Part shown: positions 1-13,800 of the stretch, in pieces
Layout of the letters: the number at the start of each line of letters is the position of its first letter
How positions within the stretch are numbered: the stretch's first letter is position 1
Notes under the pieces: model-generated
What the model saw: the letters and a program-made list of their open reading frames with translations, nothing else
Database searches by the model: none
Told to the model about the DNA's origin: nothing
NCBI GenBank assembly: GCA_030386875.1
Contig: CM059579.1
Coordinates: forward strand, 15,286,484 to 15,350,483
Origin: Morinoia aosen
Lineage: Eukaryota; Arthropoda; Malacostraca; Amphipoda; Talitridae
DNA length: 64,000 nucleotides
Reading direction: 5' to 3'
Made by a program: the position numbers and the translations under genes

Positions 1-442
1 CAGTCAGTTATGATTTTTTAACTACATATCTATCTGAATCTAATTTAGTTAACGAAAAAGAAATAGAAGTAACTTATCTATTATTCGCTGTCAAAATAGA
101 AAATTAGTTGGAATATCAGTTTGTGATTTTCTTGCGTTTTTCAAGAGTCAAGATGAGTGGTTAAATGGTGTGAAACTCAGAGTAGCTTGAACATTTTCCC
201 CCTACCATATTTACGATTTAACTTTACGAAAATGACTGCATGATGGTATAGTCAAATTACGTTTCTAGTTCTTTTATGATCCTTACACACCTTATGATTT
301 TGATCAAGGGTTTCAAAAGTAGATTTCGAGGATCTATAGTAGCTATTATAATAGTTTCAAGAAATAATTGTAAGGAATGGAATTACTACCTGCCATTGAG
401 GATCTACTAAATAATTCAATCCGTTTTCAGAGTTAATTTTTT
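1..442. other. AT-rich DNA, nothing recognised
   Basis: No open reading frame of note, no repeat unit and no similarity to other parts of the window was seen here. Confidence 0.5.
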
Positions 443-1075
443 TTGCATCAGAAATATATATCTGCATTTTTATCATTTTACATAATTTTACTCCGAATTT
501 GGTTTTCAATTAGGCATTCAAGTTCTTTTTGTGATGGTATGCTGTTGCTACACTCCAGAGATCGGTTCAATTGCGAGTTAAAAATTTCTGTACAGTCAGA
601 AAAAAACACGCTCCAGTGGACTTCTTTGAAAATTGCTTTGATATTATATTCTCACCCTCCGCTTCATGATTATCGAATCTTTACCATTGATTTTTCACAA
701 AGCATAAAGGTTAAATTACCTCAAGAACTTAGAGATTTATTTGATAACAACGAGTAGATCAGTAAAAATGCTATTTTATCTATTTTCTGAATTTTGATCA
801 ATTTAATAATATGCTCACAATTTTCTACTACTGTTCCTAATGTTCAAAACTCCATATTCGAGTATCGAACCATCGTGACTTCTACATGCTTCAACGCAGT
901 ACATTTCTGAATCAAAATGCTCATTACTTCAAATATGCTGCATACTGGCATGGCTTTAACGGATGAAGTGCGCAGATCATGAAGCTAACTCTTCCCGCAA
1001 CGTTTTAATGCAAGATTCACAGCAGCAATTCCAAAATAAAAACTAGCCCACTTGTGCTCTGAATAATCCAATCAA
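443..1075 (+). repeat. Coding-derived dispersed repeat, copy 1 (decayed)
   Basis: This stretch matches 53995-54600 on the opposite strand along nearly its whole length. The shared protein-level signal includes 'HPPLxDYR', 'DFSQ' and 'QELxDL' in the first half (about 595-757) and 'RMKCADxEAxSSRN' in the second half (about 960-1050). Here the second half has in-frame stops and the first half shows a shifted segment, so this copy is dead. The two halves are separated by about 100 bp that looks like an intron in the other copy. I do not recognise the protein. The spacer is shared too, so these are not processed retrocopies. Confidence 0.6.
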
Positions 1076-1257
1076 ACCCTGGGAGCAGCCCAGTTTTTTT
1101 CACGATCGATTGTTTACTGGACTTTCTAAAATTATTGTTCGTTATTGAAGAACATCATGAACGCATGTTCACGCAGTCGTATCGCAAACAAAAACACCAA
1201 GGTTGCTACTCTCAAAATCAACATTGTTACAATTATTTATTGCTTCCAGATACTGAA

Positions 1258-1296
1258 AGGTAAAAGTTTCGAGCATCAGGCTCATCATCAGAGCAA
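1258..1296 (-). ncRNA. Hammerhead-ribozyme-like motif (decayed) in Penelope 3' tail
   Basis: On the minus strand CTGATGA (1291-1285) is followed by a GAGC/GCTC hairpin and GAAAC (1270-1266). This is the order of the hammerhead core: CUGAUGA, stem II, GAAA. Hammerhead motifs are known from Penelope-like elements. Here the base after GAAAC is T instead of the G seen in the two 25-kb copies, so stem III is probably lost and this copy is likely inactive. Confidence 0.45.
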
Positions 1297-1539
1297 GTTG
1301 TCTGAAAAGAACAAAACCAAGATGAATAGATAAAAACATACGGGGAATGAACACAGAAGTAAAAAAAATACTACTACTAAAATCAAGAGGAAACTACGTA
1401 CAAAGGGTGGGCAGCATTAGTTTCATTAAGAGGCGGCTAAGTTTGAAAATGTATAAGGACTCTACAATTCTTAAATCATTCTGATGGCTGGCTGAAGCTA
1501 CAATGCTAAAAACCGCCCTGCACATCGGAGCCACATTGT

Positions 1540-1983
1540 TCACAAGGGAGGCGCACCGAAGAGATGGGCAAGAATCCCTCCAGTCCGGCTACTACGTCCA
1601 GCATGCTCAGCTTCTCTGACGCCCAAAGTTCTGCAGGTCGAGCCTACATAACTAGATGCACATTGTGCACAACGAAATTCATATAGAAGAGAGCGGCGAA
1701 TGCTGGATGGTAATTTTTCTTTGTAGTTGAAAAACGAATTTATGCTAAATTTGTTTGTAAGATTATTTCTGAAATAAAAATCAGGTAAATATGAGTGAAA
1801 AATTTGGACAAGCTCTGTTCTCATTTGTTCAGATTTAGGCCCAAAGTATAGAAAGGTAAGTATAATCTCTAAGTATAATCTCTTTCTTGTACTATCGACG
1901 AGATTGGCGGGTGAGCTATATTTGGAATTTAAAAAACGTTTTATCAAAGATTGAACTAAACCAACAAGAATACCATTATTCAT
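1540..1983 (-). pseudogene. Penelope-like element: RT-EN linker and GIY-YIG endonuclease fragment
   Basis: This is an open reading frame of 147 codons. It contains the region after the RT palm, a 'YKEKLPSS' block, a CxxC pair ('CAQC') and the GIY-YIG-type core 'SSYVGST' followed by an 'EHAGRSSRTG' segment. In Penelope-like elements this endonuclease domain nicks target DNA for target-primed reverse transcription. The frame ends early compared with the 59-60 kb copy, and the RT catalytic motif is absent. The start is an arbitrary in-frame ATG within a truncated copy. Confidence 0.75.
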
Positions 1984-3089
1984 GAAAAATTGAACGAAAA
2001 AGAGAATTCATTTTGAAGTATGCGTGAATAGTATTTACTTCTAGGAAAATAGAAAAATTTACTACCTGTGTAACGAACGTGCCTGATTTTCCGCTATTTT
2101 GAAGGATGCAATTGAACTTTGATTTGCGCTTATCACAAGTGTATAAAAGCATTCCATTGAAACATTCTTTCAGCTCTATTCATATTGTTTATGAATTCGA
2201 TTTTAAAACATTCCTGAAGTTCAGAAACACTTTTTCTCTTTCATCAGTTAAGCTATTTTACGGTCTGTTTATCGTTGAGGTTTGTGCATATCATACTATC
2301 GTGATAAAAACGTTGAAATAACAAAAATACACATAAGTGTGTCAAAAATTTTCTGAACGTAAAGTTGTACCGCCGATGTAAAAACATTATTTAATTGAAC
2401 TTTATATGCAGAAAAATAATTTTTCAGCAAAAATTTCTTCAGATATGTCAAAGAACAGCACATATTTGCATTTTTTTTGGACAATTTCGCCTGGTCATTA
2501 GAAGTAAAGAAATCTAAAGATCACATTGTAGAGCAAGAAATATGCAGTTCTAGATTCATAAGGAATTCATTTTATAACTGAATAAACTTCACATAAACCA
2601 GTATATTTTTAGTGGAAAATATTGTATATCAGTGATAACTTGTGAGAGCGCCATCATTGGTATCATGAATTTCGATGATTAAAAGGGAAATTTATTAATA
2701 CAAGATTGTAAGAGTTTTCCTTCGGATGCAATGAGGCAGACTTGAAAAAGGTGCGTTTCCAATGTGACTCGATGATTTTTCCGTTCTCGAAGCATTATGT
2801 CCTTCAAAAAGAAACGGACAGCCTACAAATTTCAAAGCCCTTTTTCAAACAAATGTTACATTGAATCTCATGCTAACACGAGCATGCACTGCGTTTTTAG
2901 TCGACTAGGTATTCAGAAAAAAAAACTGAAAACATTTTCGTGCAATTTTTCGATAATTTTACATGGTTGGTGCTATAAAGAAAGGAAATAAGCCGGCGAG
3001 TGATGAAGATTGTTTAATAAAAAATATTCGTGAGCTATAGGAATGTAGGGAAAAGAGAGTTGTATTAATTTTTCACGTATTATACATTT
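1984..3089. other. Unannotated AT-rich DNA
   Basis: Only short open frames without recognisable domains or codon structure were seen. No repeat was detected. Confidence 0.5.
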
Positions 3090-4070
3090 AATTGTCTTAA
3101 AAGGCACACGAACTAAATACAAGTTATTTTACACCACTGAGCTCTGACAACCACCCTGTAGTATGGAGGTAATTTTGAATTGCATTTTCATAGACATGAT
3201 GGCGCACCTCAAAGCATTGTCGCTCGGCGACTCTTTTCGTGTTGTTCCGCCATCCCCCGAAGCGGTACAATCCGCCTATTTCCTTTGTTTCTTACCCTTT
3301 TACTTCACGGGAGGACGATTTCTGGTGTGATCACCAGAAATCACCAGATCACACCCGATTTCGTCTTGTCACGAGATAAGATACTTATATACCAAATAAC
3401 AAAAAGTACAACTTTTTAGGTGAGCGACGCTAGTGTGAAGTGATGAGTATTTGTCAGGGTGGACCTCACCATTATGCTAGACAGAGAAGTAATACTGCAT
3501 TTTAATGAGACACTTTCACGAATCATTTACCGGTTTTTCCTCCGCTCAATATCGCAGGATTAGATTAAATTAGATGATAAGCTGGTTTAAGCCTACTCTA
3601 CCGTAATGAAGTTTTTTCAAAAGGTGGAACAAATAAAATACTCTTTGGTATGGAGGTTAGAAAACGAGGTTTCTGTGCACACGGTGTGTTTACGCACAAG
3701 ATCTCCTGCGCTTAGAATCTGTAAGTTAAGAAGGACGTTTATCATACAAGATAACAGTTAAAAAAAGTAGTCGGCTCTAAAAACAATGGAGAAGTGTACT
3801 GAACGATGATGGTCCGTTGCAAAACGAAAAATCTACTCTATTTTAATGAAACTAAGGCCTACTTAACCGCTTACTGAAACCCAATCAGCACTGTCCCATG
3901 GGAGTGCTAAGTTTCTCCTCATATGGGGGTTCTATCCTCCTGAGAGGTTAATATGTCAGGATTTGGAGAAGACCTATCCCACACTATCCTAAGACTGATT
4001 TCCCGTTACAGATGATTATGTGTCCTCAGTATCCTCTGAACTCGCTTTCTCGGATATTTTAGTAATTAAA
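3090..4070 (+). repeat. 1-kb dispersed repeat, copy 1
   Basis: The sequence aligns along almost 1 kb with 13085-14075 in the same orientation. Shared landmarks are the 'GGCGCACCT'-type start, 'CACAAGATCTCCTGCGC', 'CCCATGGGAGTGCTAAGTTT' and 'TATGTGTCCTCAGTAT'. No coding capacity or terminal inverted repeats were found. This copy carries a hairpin (arms 3324-3332 and 3347-3355) that the other copy lacks. It is probably a decayed non-autonomous transposon of unknown class. Confidence 0.65.
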
Positions 4071-4344
4071 GCTAACGGTGCTTGAAGTGTTACAAACTCT
4101 ATCAACTACACCAAGCTTTTCAATGAAATCAATAGAGAAAAAGTTCTGTAAGCCAATTCGGAATTATTCGGTCATGTAAGACAATGTTAATTGGATTTTC
4201 CTACGAGATGCCATTCTGTGTGTCATCTTTGTGCTAATAATTAGAACCCAATTATTTATCTTTAGCAAATTTTTATTGAATTTTTCGCGTGTGCCAAATC
4301 CTCGAACTGCACTTGCAACGCATTTCGTTAACAGGTGAGTTGGA

Positions 4345-4530
4345 CCACCTCCAGTTCAATTCTCAGACACCAGAGTATCAGCAGAACGCCCTCATAGGCG
4401 CAGACCCAATATTGAGGGTCGCATTTGTCGCACGGATGACTATCTGAGGCAGGCATGGCTGAGCTCTTAAGCCTCCGTGTCTGACTGCGGATGCTGAAAT
4501 ATGGAACTGCCGTTGAGATAGTTGCCGAAG
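4345..4530 (-). repeat. 190-bp dispersed repeat, copy 1 (inverted relative to copy 2)
   Basis: The reverse complement of this stretch matches 43080-43268 closely (roughly 85-90% by eye). Shared landmarks include 'GAGCTCTTAAGCCTCCGTGT' and 'GTATCAGCAGAACGCCCTC' on the plus strand here. It is GC-richer than its surroundings. The class is unknown; no tRNA-like A/B boxes were recognised. Confidence 0.6.
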
Positions 4531-7500
4531 ACTAAAGCTCTTATGCTCGAGTTAAACCAGTGCGTATTCATAATTTCTTTCCCAATTTAGGTTTCACAAT
4601 TTTTTCTTAGATGGTAACTACAATATGCTTAGAAATATACTGATAACATTAAAAAGTGGAGATCTGTAAGCTAAGACTTCAGTTCGCAAGGCTACTCTAC
4701 AAAATAGAAATTCAGTCTCAAAATATCCGATGGATAATTTTTTGGCGATGGAGGTTTCTGTATTGAGTTGTGGATAAATTGTTTCACCAAATCCTTTATT
4801 TCATTCTTATCCTTTAGTTCAAATGATCGAGTCCATTATAAGAGAGATTTATAGGCTTAATTTTACTTATCACGTGAAAAAGTACATCCGTACTTGTTTC
4901 TAAATAAAATGAATGTAATTTTTCATGGTCAATATCGAAGTTTCGTTATAATTATTCTACACCAGAAACTAGATAAAAATGTTCAATTCTGTTGCTGGTC
5001 GAGGCGTTGTAGTTACCACAGATTTGATATCAGTAATTATTTTTCTGAACAAATTCCTTGACAAAAATTTCTTTGCGAATTCTCTTTTCATATACACACA
5101 AAATGCAAAATCAGTATTCAACCAGAAAACATTGCTAATTATTTAAAGCTCAGGAAAGAGAATGAAGTTTACTAAAATCACGAACTGCTGCCTAATGCTG
5201 AATTTCAGTCACACTTGAAAATAGACACAAGCCAGTTCAACATCACACCACTTAAAAGCAGAAATGAAATTTCATGTCAGTTTTAATTTCCTCTCCCTTT
5301 TATTTACTGCCCATGGTAAGCTTTCCCGGTTAATCAAAAATAAATCATAATCAAGAGTTAGCTTGGTACTTTTCACATAGTTTTCTAAAGATTTGGCGTA
5401 GAAATGCTAGACTTCCTAACATTCCCAACGTTTGACATCATTGGTCTACCTTAAAGGAAAATATTCGCTATTCTAGTTTCTTTATTTCCATAAAACTCAA
5501 CGTATCAATCTTGGGTGGATAAAAAATGAGTTTAGTCATTTGATACGCTAGTACAGACTGATGAACTTAACCAGTAGTGTGTGAAGAAAAACTCTACGGA
5601 TTTTATGATTAAGATTTTATTTATTCTCGTAGATATCAGATGCACACAATACAGTACAGTACGACACGGAGAAGATTACGGTGTTGACTACTAAAATTTG
5701 ATTTACTAGCATGAAAATCTGATGTATTGCATATCATCAACATAGGAATACGTCAGCCCTTCCATGGTGTATACCACGTGTTTCATATTTTTTCCTACAT
5801 GATGCAGTATTATAACGACGATTTAATATTCCAGAAAGCTGAAGGGCCTTTCTACATTAATAACGATAATAATTCAACTAGCAAAACTATAATTTCTGGA
5901 CTATAAGAGATTCACACTTGTAATGGCTAGATTTATGGATTGTGATACAAAATCCTCAACACAAGATCGTGCAGATGAATGTGATCTCTTCTAACGAACA
6001 TAAATCGCAACTGTTGCTCGAAGTACAATGGGTTACAGTAGTATATTTATTTATTATTTTAGCACATTATTGAACGAAAATATTAGCCTTCAAAACACTT
6101 GGGCTCTATTTTAAAAACCACTTAAATTTGATTTTACGGTTACATTTCACTTTGAAGTAACAACACATACAGCCTAGTTTTCAAACCCAGGAAATCGGAC
6201 TTCCAATATCTCAGTTCATTCTTCAAAGGCGCTGTCTCATTATATTCATAGAGATTAGCTACAGCGATTCTAGTGAGATTAAAATCATGCACCCACATCT
6301 CTGATTTGCGAAAAAATCAGCCAGTGTTTTCTTCCTATAATACATGAAACTGTTCTTCCAGTAGTATACTCGATGTTGTGCCCAGCCTGACTTTTAATTT
6401 TGACTAGTTATAAGCACTCGAACTCGATAAATTTTACATGGTATACGAATTTTGACACACCACTGAAGACGAGTTTGACATCTGTATAACGCATCGTTGT
6501 ATATAGGTTTTACTCAGTCATATATACTTTTGATAAAGTTTCATGATCTTCCTAAATGTTCGTGAATTCGGGGTGATTGATTTTTTGAACTTTGAATCGG
6601 TTTACAATGTCTGAATGTTCTCCTCTCTCTGTATGATTTAAATGGATCTTTTCTCAGTAAAAATTGTCAGATTGCAGTCGACATCCAATCTATTCACCTC
6701 TCTCTCTTGAATCTGAATAATTATGCATTAGGGGTTTCAAATAATAGCGTAATGATAACATTTAAAAAAACATTTCATTTCCTTGCATGAGTTACATTGG
6801 CTCAGTTGGACACATTTCTTTAGAGTAAATTATCTGTAAAACTATTTACCATCATTCGAAAACAATCATGTATGTCTATGTGCTCAGCTGCATGATTATA
6901 GTATTTGTCACACATATACCGTACACGCGGAATGAAAAGTAGGTATATGAACATGTTCAATTTCTAAAATTATGGATGCCTGAAAAATCAGATTCGGGAA
7001 AAATTATATATATATATATATAGTTTGATTGCAAGCTTGAAGGCACTTATAAAATAAATTGTTTCGAACTTCAGTGTTATTTTTCAAAGTGTGGCTAATA
7101 ACCATCCAGCCTGCTCAACTGATACGAAATTCTCCCTCATTACGCTCTGCTGTTGTATCGGAGTACGCTGTATACACAACTGATCAGTCCCACTCTTTAG
7201 TCATATGTATAATTTGTATTAAGAAACTTTTGTCTTCAGTTCCGTCTTATTCAACAACGAGAAGAAGAAAGTGAACTAAGTCACCAGCTTAATTGAAATA
7301 TTTCGCCCTAAGTTATCTTACGCCACCACTGCCCTAACCACTTAAACGACTTCAGTGCTTCCGTAAAAAATGATCGATTTAGTTAGTTGAGTTTTACGGT
7401 TTCACTATGTTTGAGCATTATTTTGAGTGACCCATAAAATATCGAATGGATGAGTTAATATGTTTAAGAATTGGACTTTCAATTACCCAAGAAGGGTGTT

Positions 7501-7653
7501 TAGCCACCGTTTAGTTTATCTACCACTTATTGACTCTAAACAGGATATTCTTCATCCGAATTTTTCGGCATTGTCTTACGAGCAAAGTGAATTAAAAAAA
7601 AAACGATTCGGTATCATCACAGCATCAGTAATCACTATCTCAAGATCTCAAAA
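4531..7653. other. Unannotated AT-rich DNA downstream of CTLD gene A
   Basis: No gene was recognised. A short (AT)n tract lies at about 7007-7021. No AATAAA on the minus strand was found close to the stop codon of gene A. Confidence 0.45.
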
Positions 7654-7883
7654 TTAGCTCACAATTACCTGACACAAAACGGCAAAATCAGCGGAGCAGG
7701 AATAATCGCCGAGTTTGAATTCTGCAATTTTCATGAGCCTGGCACACGCGTGTCCGTGCATAGCTCCGTCGGGGTCACTCTTAGCCCAGTTTCCTTCTCT
7801 GTCGGGGCCGGGATTGTACCCGTCCGGCAGCCACTTCCATTCTCCGTCTGTTTTCTTCACCGCCACCCACAAGTGCTCTTCAT
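7654..7883 (-). CDS. CTLD gene A exon 6: C-terminal half of the CTLD and stop
   Basis: This terminal exon is 230 bp, one codon longer than in gene B. It contains 'LWVAVKKTDGEWKWLPDG', the loop triplet DPD, 'ACARLM', 'KLGDYSC' and the terminal 'LCQV', then TAA at 7656-7654. The acceptor is GGTAG. Confidence 0.88.
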
Positions 7884-10800
7884 CTACCGGAAATAATAGC
7901 AGTGAATATTATAAAGCGTACTGTACCCGAAAAATAAAGAATACGAACTAGAATGAAACTGTTTAAAGTGATTATTCGTCTTATTTAAGAATAATTAAAA
8001 AACATAAGACAAAGAAGTTTTCGTGAGATTTACACATTTAGTAAAGAATTTCTGGAAAAGAGTTCTCGGCCTAGTTGGAAATATGAGCAGTGTCTTCGGT
8101 AGCCTATGCCGTCAAGCCCTACCAAATTTTTAGTGGAGAACTTGTTCAAAAGGGACCATTAAGCTATTACTTTCGACTGCAGTCAATCGATTGCTACATT
8201 TTTTTCAAAAATATAGCTTCAGGTACCTTTAAGTATACTGTATAGCTGCCATAGGGCCTACAGCAATGCTATTCCACTCAATGAAGTTCACTGGCCAAAT
8301 TGTTGGATTAGAGCTAACCAAGGTGAGTAAAAACTCATGCAAAAGCATACATGACCTTTTTTGCTCCATAACTCCTGCTGTGGCACCCAATAATTGATTT
8401 TGGACGGATGCTGAGGTGATTTCTGATTTGGGAGTTCAAACATTGTTTGAGAATGTCTCGTAAGTTGTTTTGAATCAGCCATCTCACAATTTTAAGCAAT
8501 CGTATGTATTAAGTTACTGAGTAATGCCAATGAACGAATTCATTTTATTTTCCACTCATGCGCAGGAACCAACGATTTGAAATTAAATGATTCTTCTAGC
8601 GAAGACCTCTAGAAATGTCAACATGTTGCTTAAGTAGTATCTCAAGTGCAGCTGGGCACAACTTTCTGAGACCTAAAGCGGGCTATTGCATAATTAGGTT
8701 AACTTTAAACAAGTTTTGCTGATCGTCTAGTTCTATAACTTCATAGTGATTGTTGGTAGGTGTTGTAAAACTGTAAAAATTATTTTCATAAATGTACATG
8801 ATTGAAATTCAGTACAGGATACATACGATAAAATCCTAGGAGCAAGTGAACGCTGCATATGATGTCCAACAGTTATCTTACTTAACGAAATTGGCAAATT
8901 TCTGAGTAATTGGACTATTAACACATGATAAAAGCACGATGCCATGAAACTTTTCAAATTCTATCAAAATTCAGCAATAAATTACGAAAACCCGTGTTTA
9001 TTATTGCTATAAAACGAAAAAGTGGTTCGAACTTTGAAGCTTCTACAGCACTTATTGATAAAGCAATTTCAAAGTTCAGGAATAAACTTTTTTGAACAGT
9101 CAATGGTGGCAGCGAGCCTTGCTTCTACATGCCTCCTAACATAATGATAGGAAGTTCCATTTCGTTTTCAGAGCCGTAAAAAATTGTGATTACAAATCTC
9201 ACGAATGACTTTCTCATCATCCTTTAGATCCACTTTTTAAGTGAAGAGAGCATTAAAGATCACATACCACTTCTCTTGAATTAGGCTTTAATAAACGTTC
9301 AGAAAACGGGATCCATCTATTGGTCGGTGAAGTTACCAAAGACGATTGCAAACCTTTTAACAAGAAGCTCTAATCATCGTCTTCAAAACGACCAAGAAAT
9401 CTTTGTGGGGAAAATGAAACTTGAAACTATTTCGATCACGTTTTATGTTTGATGGATTGTGTCGAGTTGTTCGATTCACAGATCAAGTAAAAAGTGAACC
9501 ATTCATTGTCTGGAGAAGGTGGGTGTAATTCTCGCAGCAATCGTTACTGCATTTGGGTGCACGGGAATGAACCACTTAAGCAACACGGGAAATTCAAACG
9601 CTCACGTCATGGAATTCAAAGAGCATTAAATACTATGTAATGCATCGAAAATTATGCGAAGGATTTTTTGATGAAACGCTAAACTGTGTTGGAATTAAGC
9701 AACACACTTTTGCTGATGCGATTTTTAATACTGACGTTGACTTCAGTATTAGGTGCTCCAAAAAAAAGAACAGGAGTGAAAAACACTGTTGATATTTATT
9801 TACTTCCAAAATATAAAGAAATTATTCCTTTTATTGGTATAATTAAATATTCAACAAATTAAGAATTTCTGGTAATTTTTTTAATCACTAATAATTATGA
9901 ACTTAATTTATAGCATTGGTTCCATGCTCTTGCAGCGATGGGAGTGCAATACATTGAGTACTCCTAAATTAATGTCCAAGAAATGCCTGAAAAAAACAAA
10001 TTTAAATCGCAGCAAAACGATCTCTTGAAGTTGGCAATAAATTTCCTAAAAAAATGTGAGTAAAAAGTTGAAACAACATTAAAAAGCTGAAACTTATGGA
10101 ACCCAACATAAAAAGTTGAAACAATATTGTGAAGAAAGTTATTGAACCAACAGAAAAGAAGAAAATGTATCATCCGCTTAACCATATAGTGATATCAAAT
10201 AGTGTCAAAAAATTGGCGTATTCAAAAATAGCCGCAATGAATAGAAAATTAGTCCGCCTTCCATTAAATGAAAGTAACAGTTGTTCTATGTAGATCCCCG
10301 AAGTTTAATGTCAAGAATTTTTAAACAAAACTCCAACGAGCCGCTAGTTGATACATGAAAAACGTGTTTGAGATCTCCCATGACAGTATGACTACTGCGT
10401 AACTTGATTTGATGTATAACTATTGTTACTATGTAGTCCACCCCCCTTTATTTGAAATAAGAAAGAAGGCGAAATCAAAGAATTGAGGAGTTGATGAAGC
10501 TTGTATCAGAGATACGCTCATCACACACTTTCGGCTGGCTTCGGACAGACAGACCGTCACTGCTCTTATTATAGTTTAGATTTTATCAGTATTAAATTTA
10601 AATCACATAAAGTAGTTCGAGTTTAATTGTATCGAGAATTAGGCAAAAAGAAAAAATATTCAAGATTGGTTAAACTTCAAATAATATAACAATTCATGAC
10701 GGTTCGTATGCAATACACCACAAATTATAATTTAAAGTTCATATTAGAGGAGACCGTTTTTTCCATAAAGATTAGTAACAGATGTTGAATATCACATTTT

Positions 10801-13800
10801 TTTTCGTTTGTACACGAATTAACTCCTAAAGTAAGCAATGTTAAAAAACCAAACCGGTTAAGAACAGTTCACCGAGCTTATAGGAAATAGAATTCAAAAC
10901 TAGGCATCATCAAACTGAATGCTTTTCATTTTGGCAAATTAACGAAGCCAGGTAGTAAATTATGCTTCGTCGAGGAGTTCGTCATCTTTTGAAAAAGTCG
11001 TTCTGACACTCAACTTAAAAAACTAAGTCAGTAACAGATTAAAAATGACGTCGCTATTTACCTGTCCTACTGTTTCAACAAGTTGTAGTACCTACATAGA
11101 AGTGCATTTCAAAAATTCATTCAACTTTGACTTACTGATGTTTTTGCGGAGGAGATAAATCCTCAGCTTATCGAACTCCTCATCATTGTAGGTTGTGTAC
11201 AAGTCGCCGCCGAGCATCCTGCAGGTCTGCCGAGCGCTGCACCAGTCCATTTCTTTTGTCTCAATGTAGAGGCAGCCGGCACTGGTGGCTTCGAATGGCT
11301 CAGAACAGTTTGTCAGGCTCTCTGCTCAAATCCGAGAATGAAAGAAAATATTTATGCGTTGAAAATAAGATTGTGTGATCATTTCTAACGTCCATGGCGA
11401 GTTCAAGAGATCCTTAGCGCGAACGAGAGGTTTTATGTGTCGCTGTTTTCAAAGCAACTGATGTAGCATATTTAGAGAACTTCTTTTGTTACGGGTTATT
11501 AGCATGAAATTACAATTGCTTTAAAAAAAGGAGGGAACTATTTTCGAGGAACATGTTCTTCGCACAATATGTATTTTAGAATATATCATTAATGGTTTGA
11601 AGAAAACTATTATATATATCTTTGTCAGCAAGTATTATATGATTCACATATTCTCTCATGAACTATCCCATCTGCCATAAGTTATGCAAAATTTATCAGC
11701 TTCAGAGGATGCTTTGGAAAAATATTTTTGTGTTGTCCAATGGAGTTACGGAAAAAGATTATGAAATACATTACTTCCTCGGTATCATAGGGTCGGTTCC
11801 ATCTACAAAACTCAACTCTACTATTGCGAAATGTTCAAGAGTTTTCTTTATTCCAAGATCTTCGAATTTATCGCCGCTCATGATCTTGACAACTCATGAT
11901 TCTAACATTGTGAAGGATCCCATCCCTCTCGGTGGAAGCTCGAATCCTATGTTGCATGATTTTGGATTGAAGTGTAATCTAAATGCCTCACAAAATTACA
12001 AAATCAATGTCCACTGGATCCGATTCAAATCACCAAGGCGAACTCCGTCCGGAAAGAGACTTAGAAACTCCGAGAATATTGGAAATTACACTAAATTTTA
12101 TCAAATTTTCAAAATCCTTGAAACAAAAGTGCCCTAAGAGAATATTAAAGTTTCTAAGTTTTTCACGTGTCAGTTTTCAGTTTTTTTTCACTAACTGCTG
12201 GAGTCCCTTTGCACTTTTTTCAAAGATTTTATATGAATAATTTTTCGGGAATATGATTCATTTATAAAAGATCATTTCCAAAATATACAAAATTATAACT
12301 GGAATTACAAACTAACTCGAAAATATTTTCAAGTGTTGACACCAATGATCAATATGAAAATGAATTTGAATGAAAATCTTGGAAAATTTCCTTTGCCGAA
12401 TGTAGATAATTCAGAAATGCTTATGGAATTATAGATGTGTGTTATGTTAATAACATCCTAAACGGTTAAACAAGAAAAATGTAATTATAGCTAATGGAAA
12501 AGAAAAAGAATATTGTGAAAAAGATATAAGTACCTACATGTACAGACAGACAATCATTCTAATTATTCTGAGAGATAACGAAAAATTTTAAAAGACTCGG
12601 GAATGCATAAAAATTTTGAGGAGAGTAACTTTAATATTTCAGCCATCCACGAGCCCAAAAATGTAGAAGCTTCAAGGCACTACTTGAATAATTGCACTGT
12701 CCATAATATAACGCATTAGGCTTCAGAAAATTGTTGAGGAGAAGCGATACTCTCAGCCTAACTATAAATGGTCCTGAAAAAATAGTTCCAAAATTATGAA
12801 ATGGTCCTGTAAAGGTTCTTTCAAAAATTTGAAATATCTATTTCCATAAGTCACCTTTGAGTTTGATTCCATCTTCAGTGCACATGAAGGCCTGGTCACG
12901 TTCACCTGTGAAGGTGGTGTTGATGTCGACGAAAGTACCGTTATTGAGGTAGCAGCCTGGAACCATGCACGGAATAAACATTAACAATTTCTACGTTAAT
13001 GAATTTAATTAAAGTGTATCAAGACAATGTTTGCAGTTTCGAAATGTATGCGAGCCGTTTGTAACCTATGTTCCAACTGCGTACATTTGGTCGGCTTAAA
13101 AAGCACTCGAACTAAATTCAACGATATTTTGCATTATTTTAACCTCTGAAAGTTTGTAGTATTGATGTCGACGAACTGTGGATTGCATTTGGATAGTCAC
13201 GATAGCGCACCTCTAAGCATTGTCGTGCTGCGACTCTTTTCACGTTGTTCTACCGTCTTCCGAAGCTGTACGATCAACCTACTTCTTCTATTTCTCATCT
13301 CTTTTACTTTATGAGGCGGCGATCTCTGGTATAATAGAACGAAATTTTATCTCATCATGAGGAAAAGGAACTTAGTACCAAATTTGAAGAGCATGAAGCA
13401 TGAAAAATAACAAAAATTTGCAAATTTTTGTCGAGCGATGATTGTGTAAAGTGCTGAGTGGTTGTCATTGGGCATCGACTTTGTGTTAGACAGAGAAGTA
13501 ATACCGCATTTTCTTGAAACATTTTTTCGTATCATTTACCAGTTTTTCCTTCATCCTATTTTTCAGAATTCGATCAACTTTGATTTTAGGAAAGTGCAAG
13601 CCTTCTCTCCTAGGATAAAATTGTTCCAAAGAAGGTAGGATGAAAGCATTATTCAGTATGGAGGCTAAGGAACAGGGCTTCTGTGCACAAGGTGTGTTCG
13701 CACACAAGATCTCCTGCGCATACAATATGTACAGTAAGTAAAGAAGGAAGTTTATGATAAAGGATAAAAGTTAAAAAAGTAGTCGGCGATGAAAAATAAT

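Larger units (their letters stand above)
1135..1983 (-). mobile_element. Penelope-like retroelement, 5'-truncated 3' fragment
   Basis: On the minus strand this holds the C-terminal part of a Penelope-like polyprotein followed by its 3' tail. The tail (about 1135-1540) is homologous to both arms of the inverted pair at 24764-25668 and includes the same end sequence around 1183-1260. The reverse transcriptase core is missing, as is usual for 5'-truncated copies. The last codons of the element (a 'RILESLYIFK'-type ending visible in the 25-kb copy) are frame-broken here. It is a dead fragment. Confidence 0.8.
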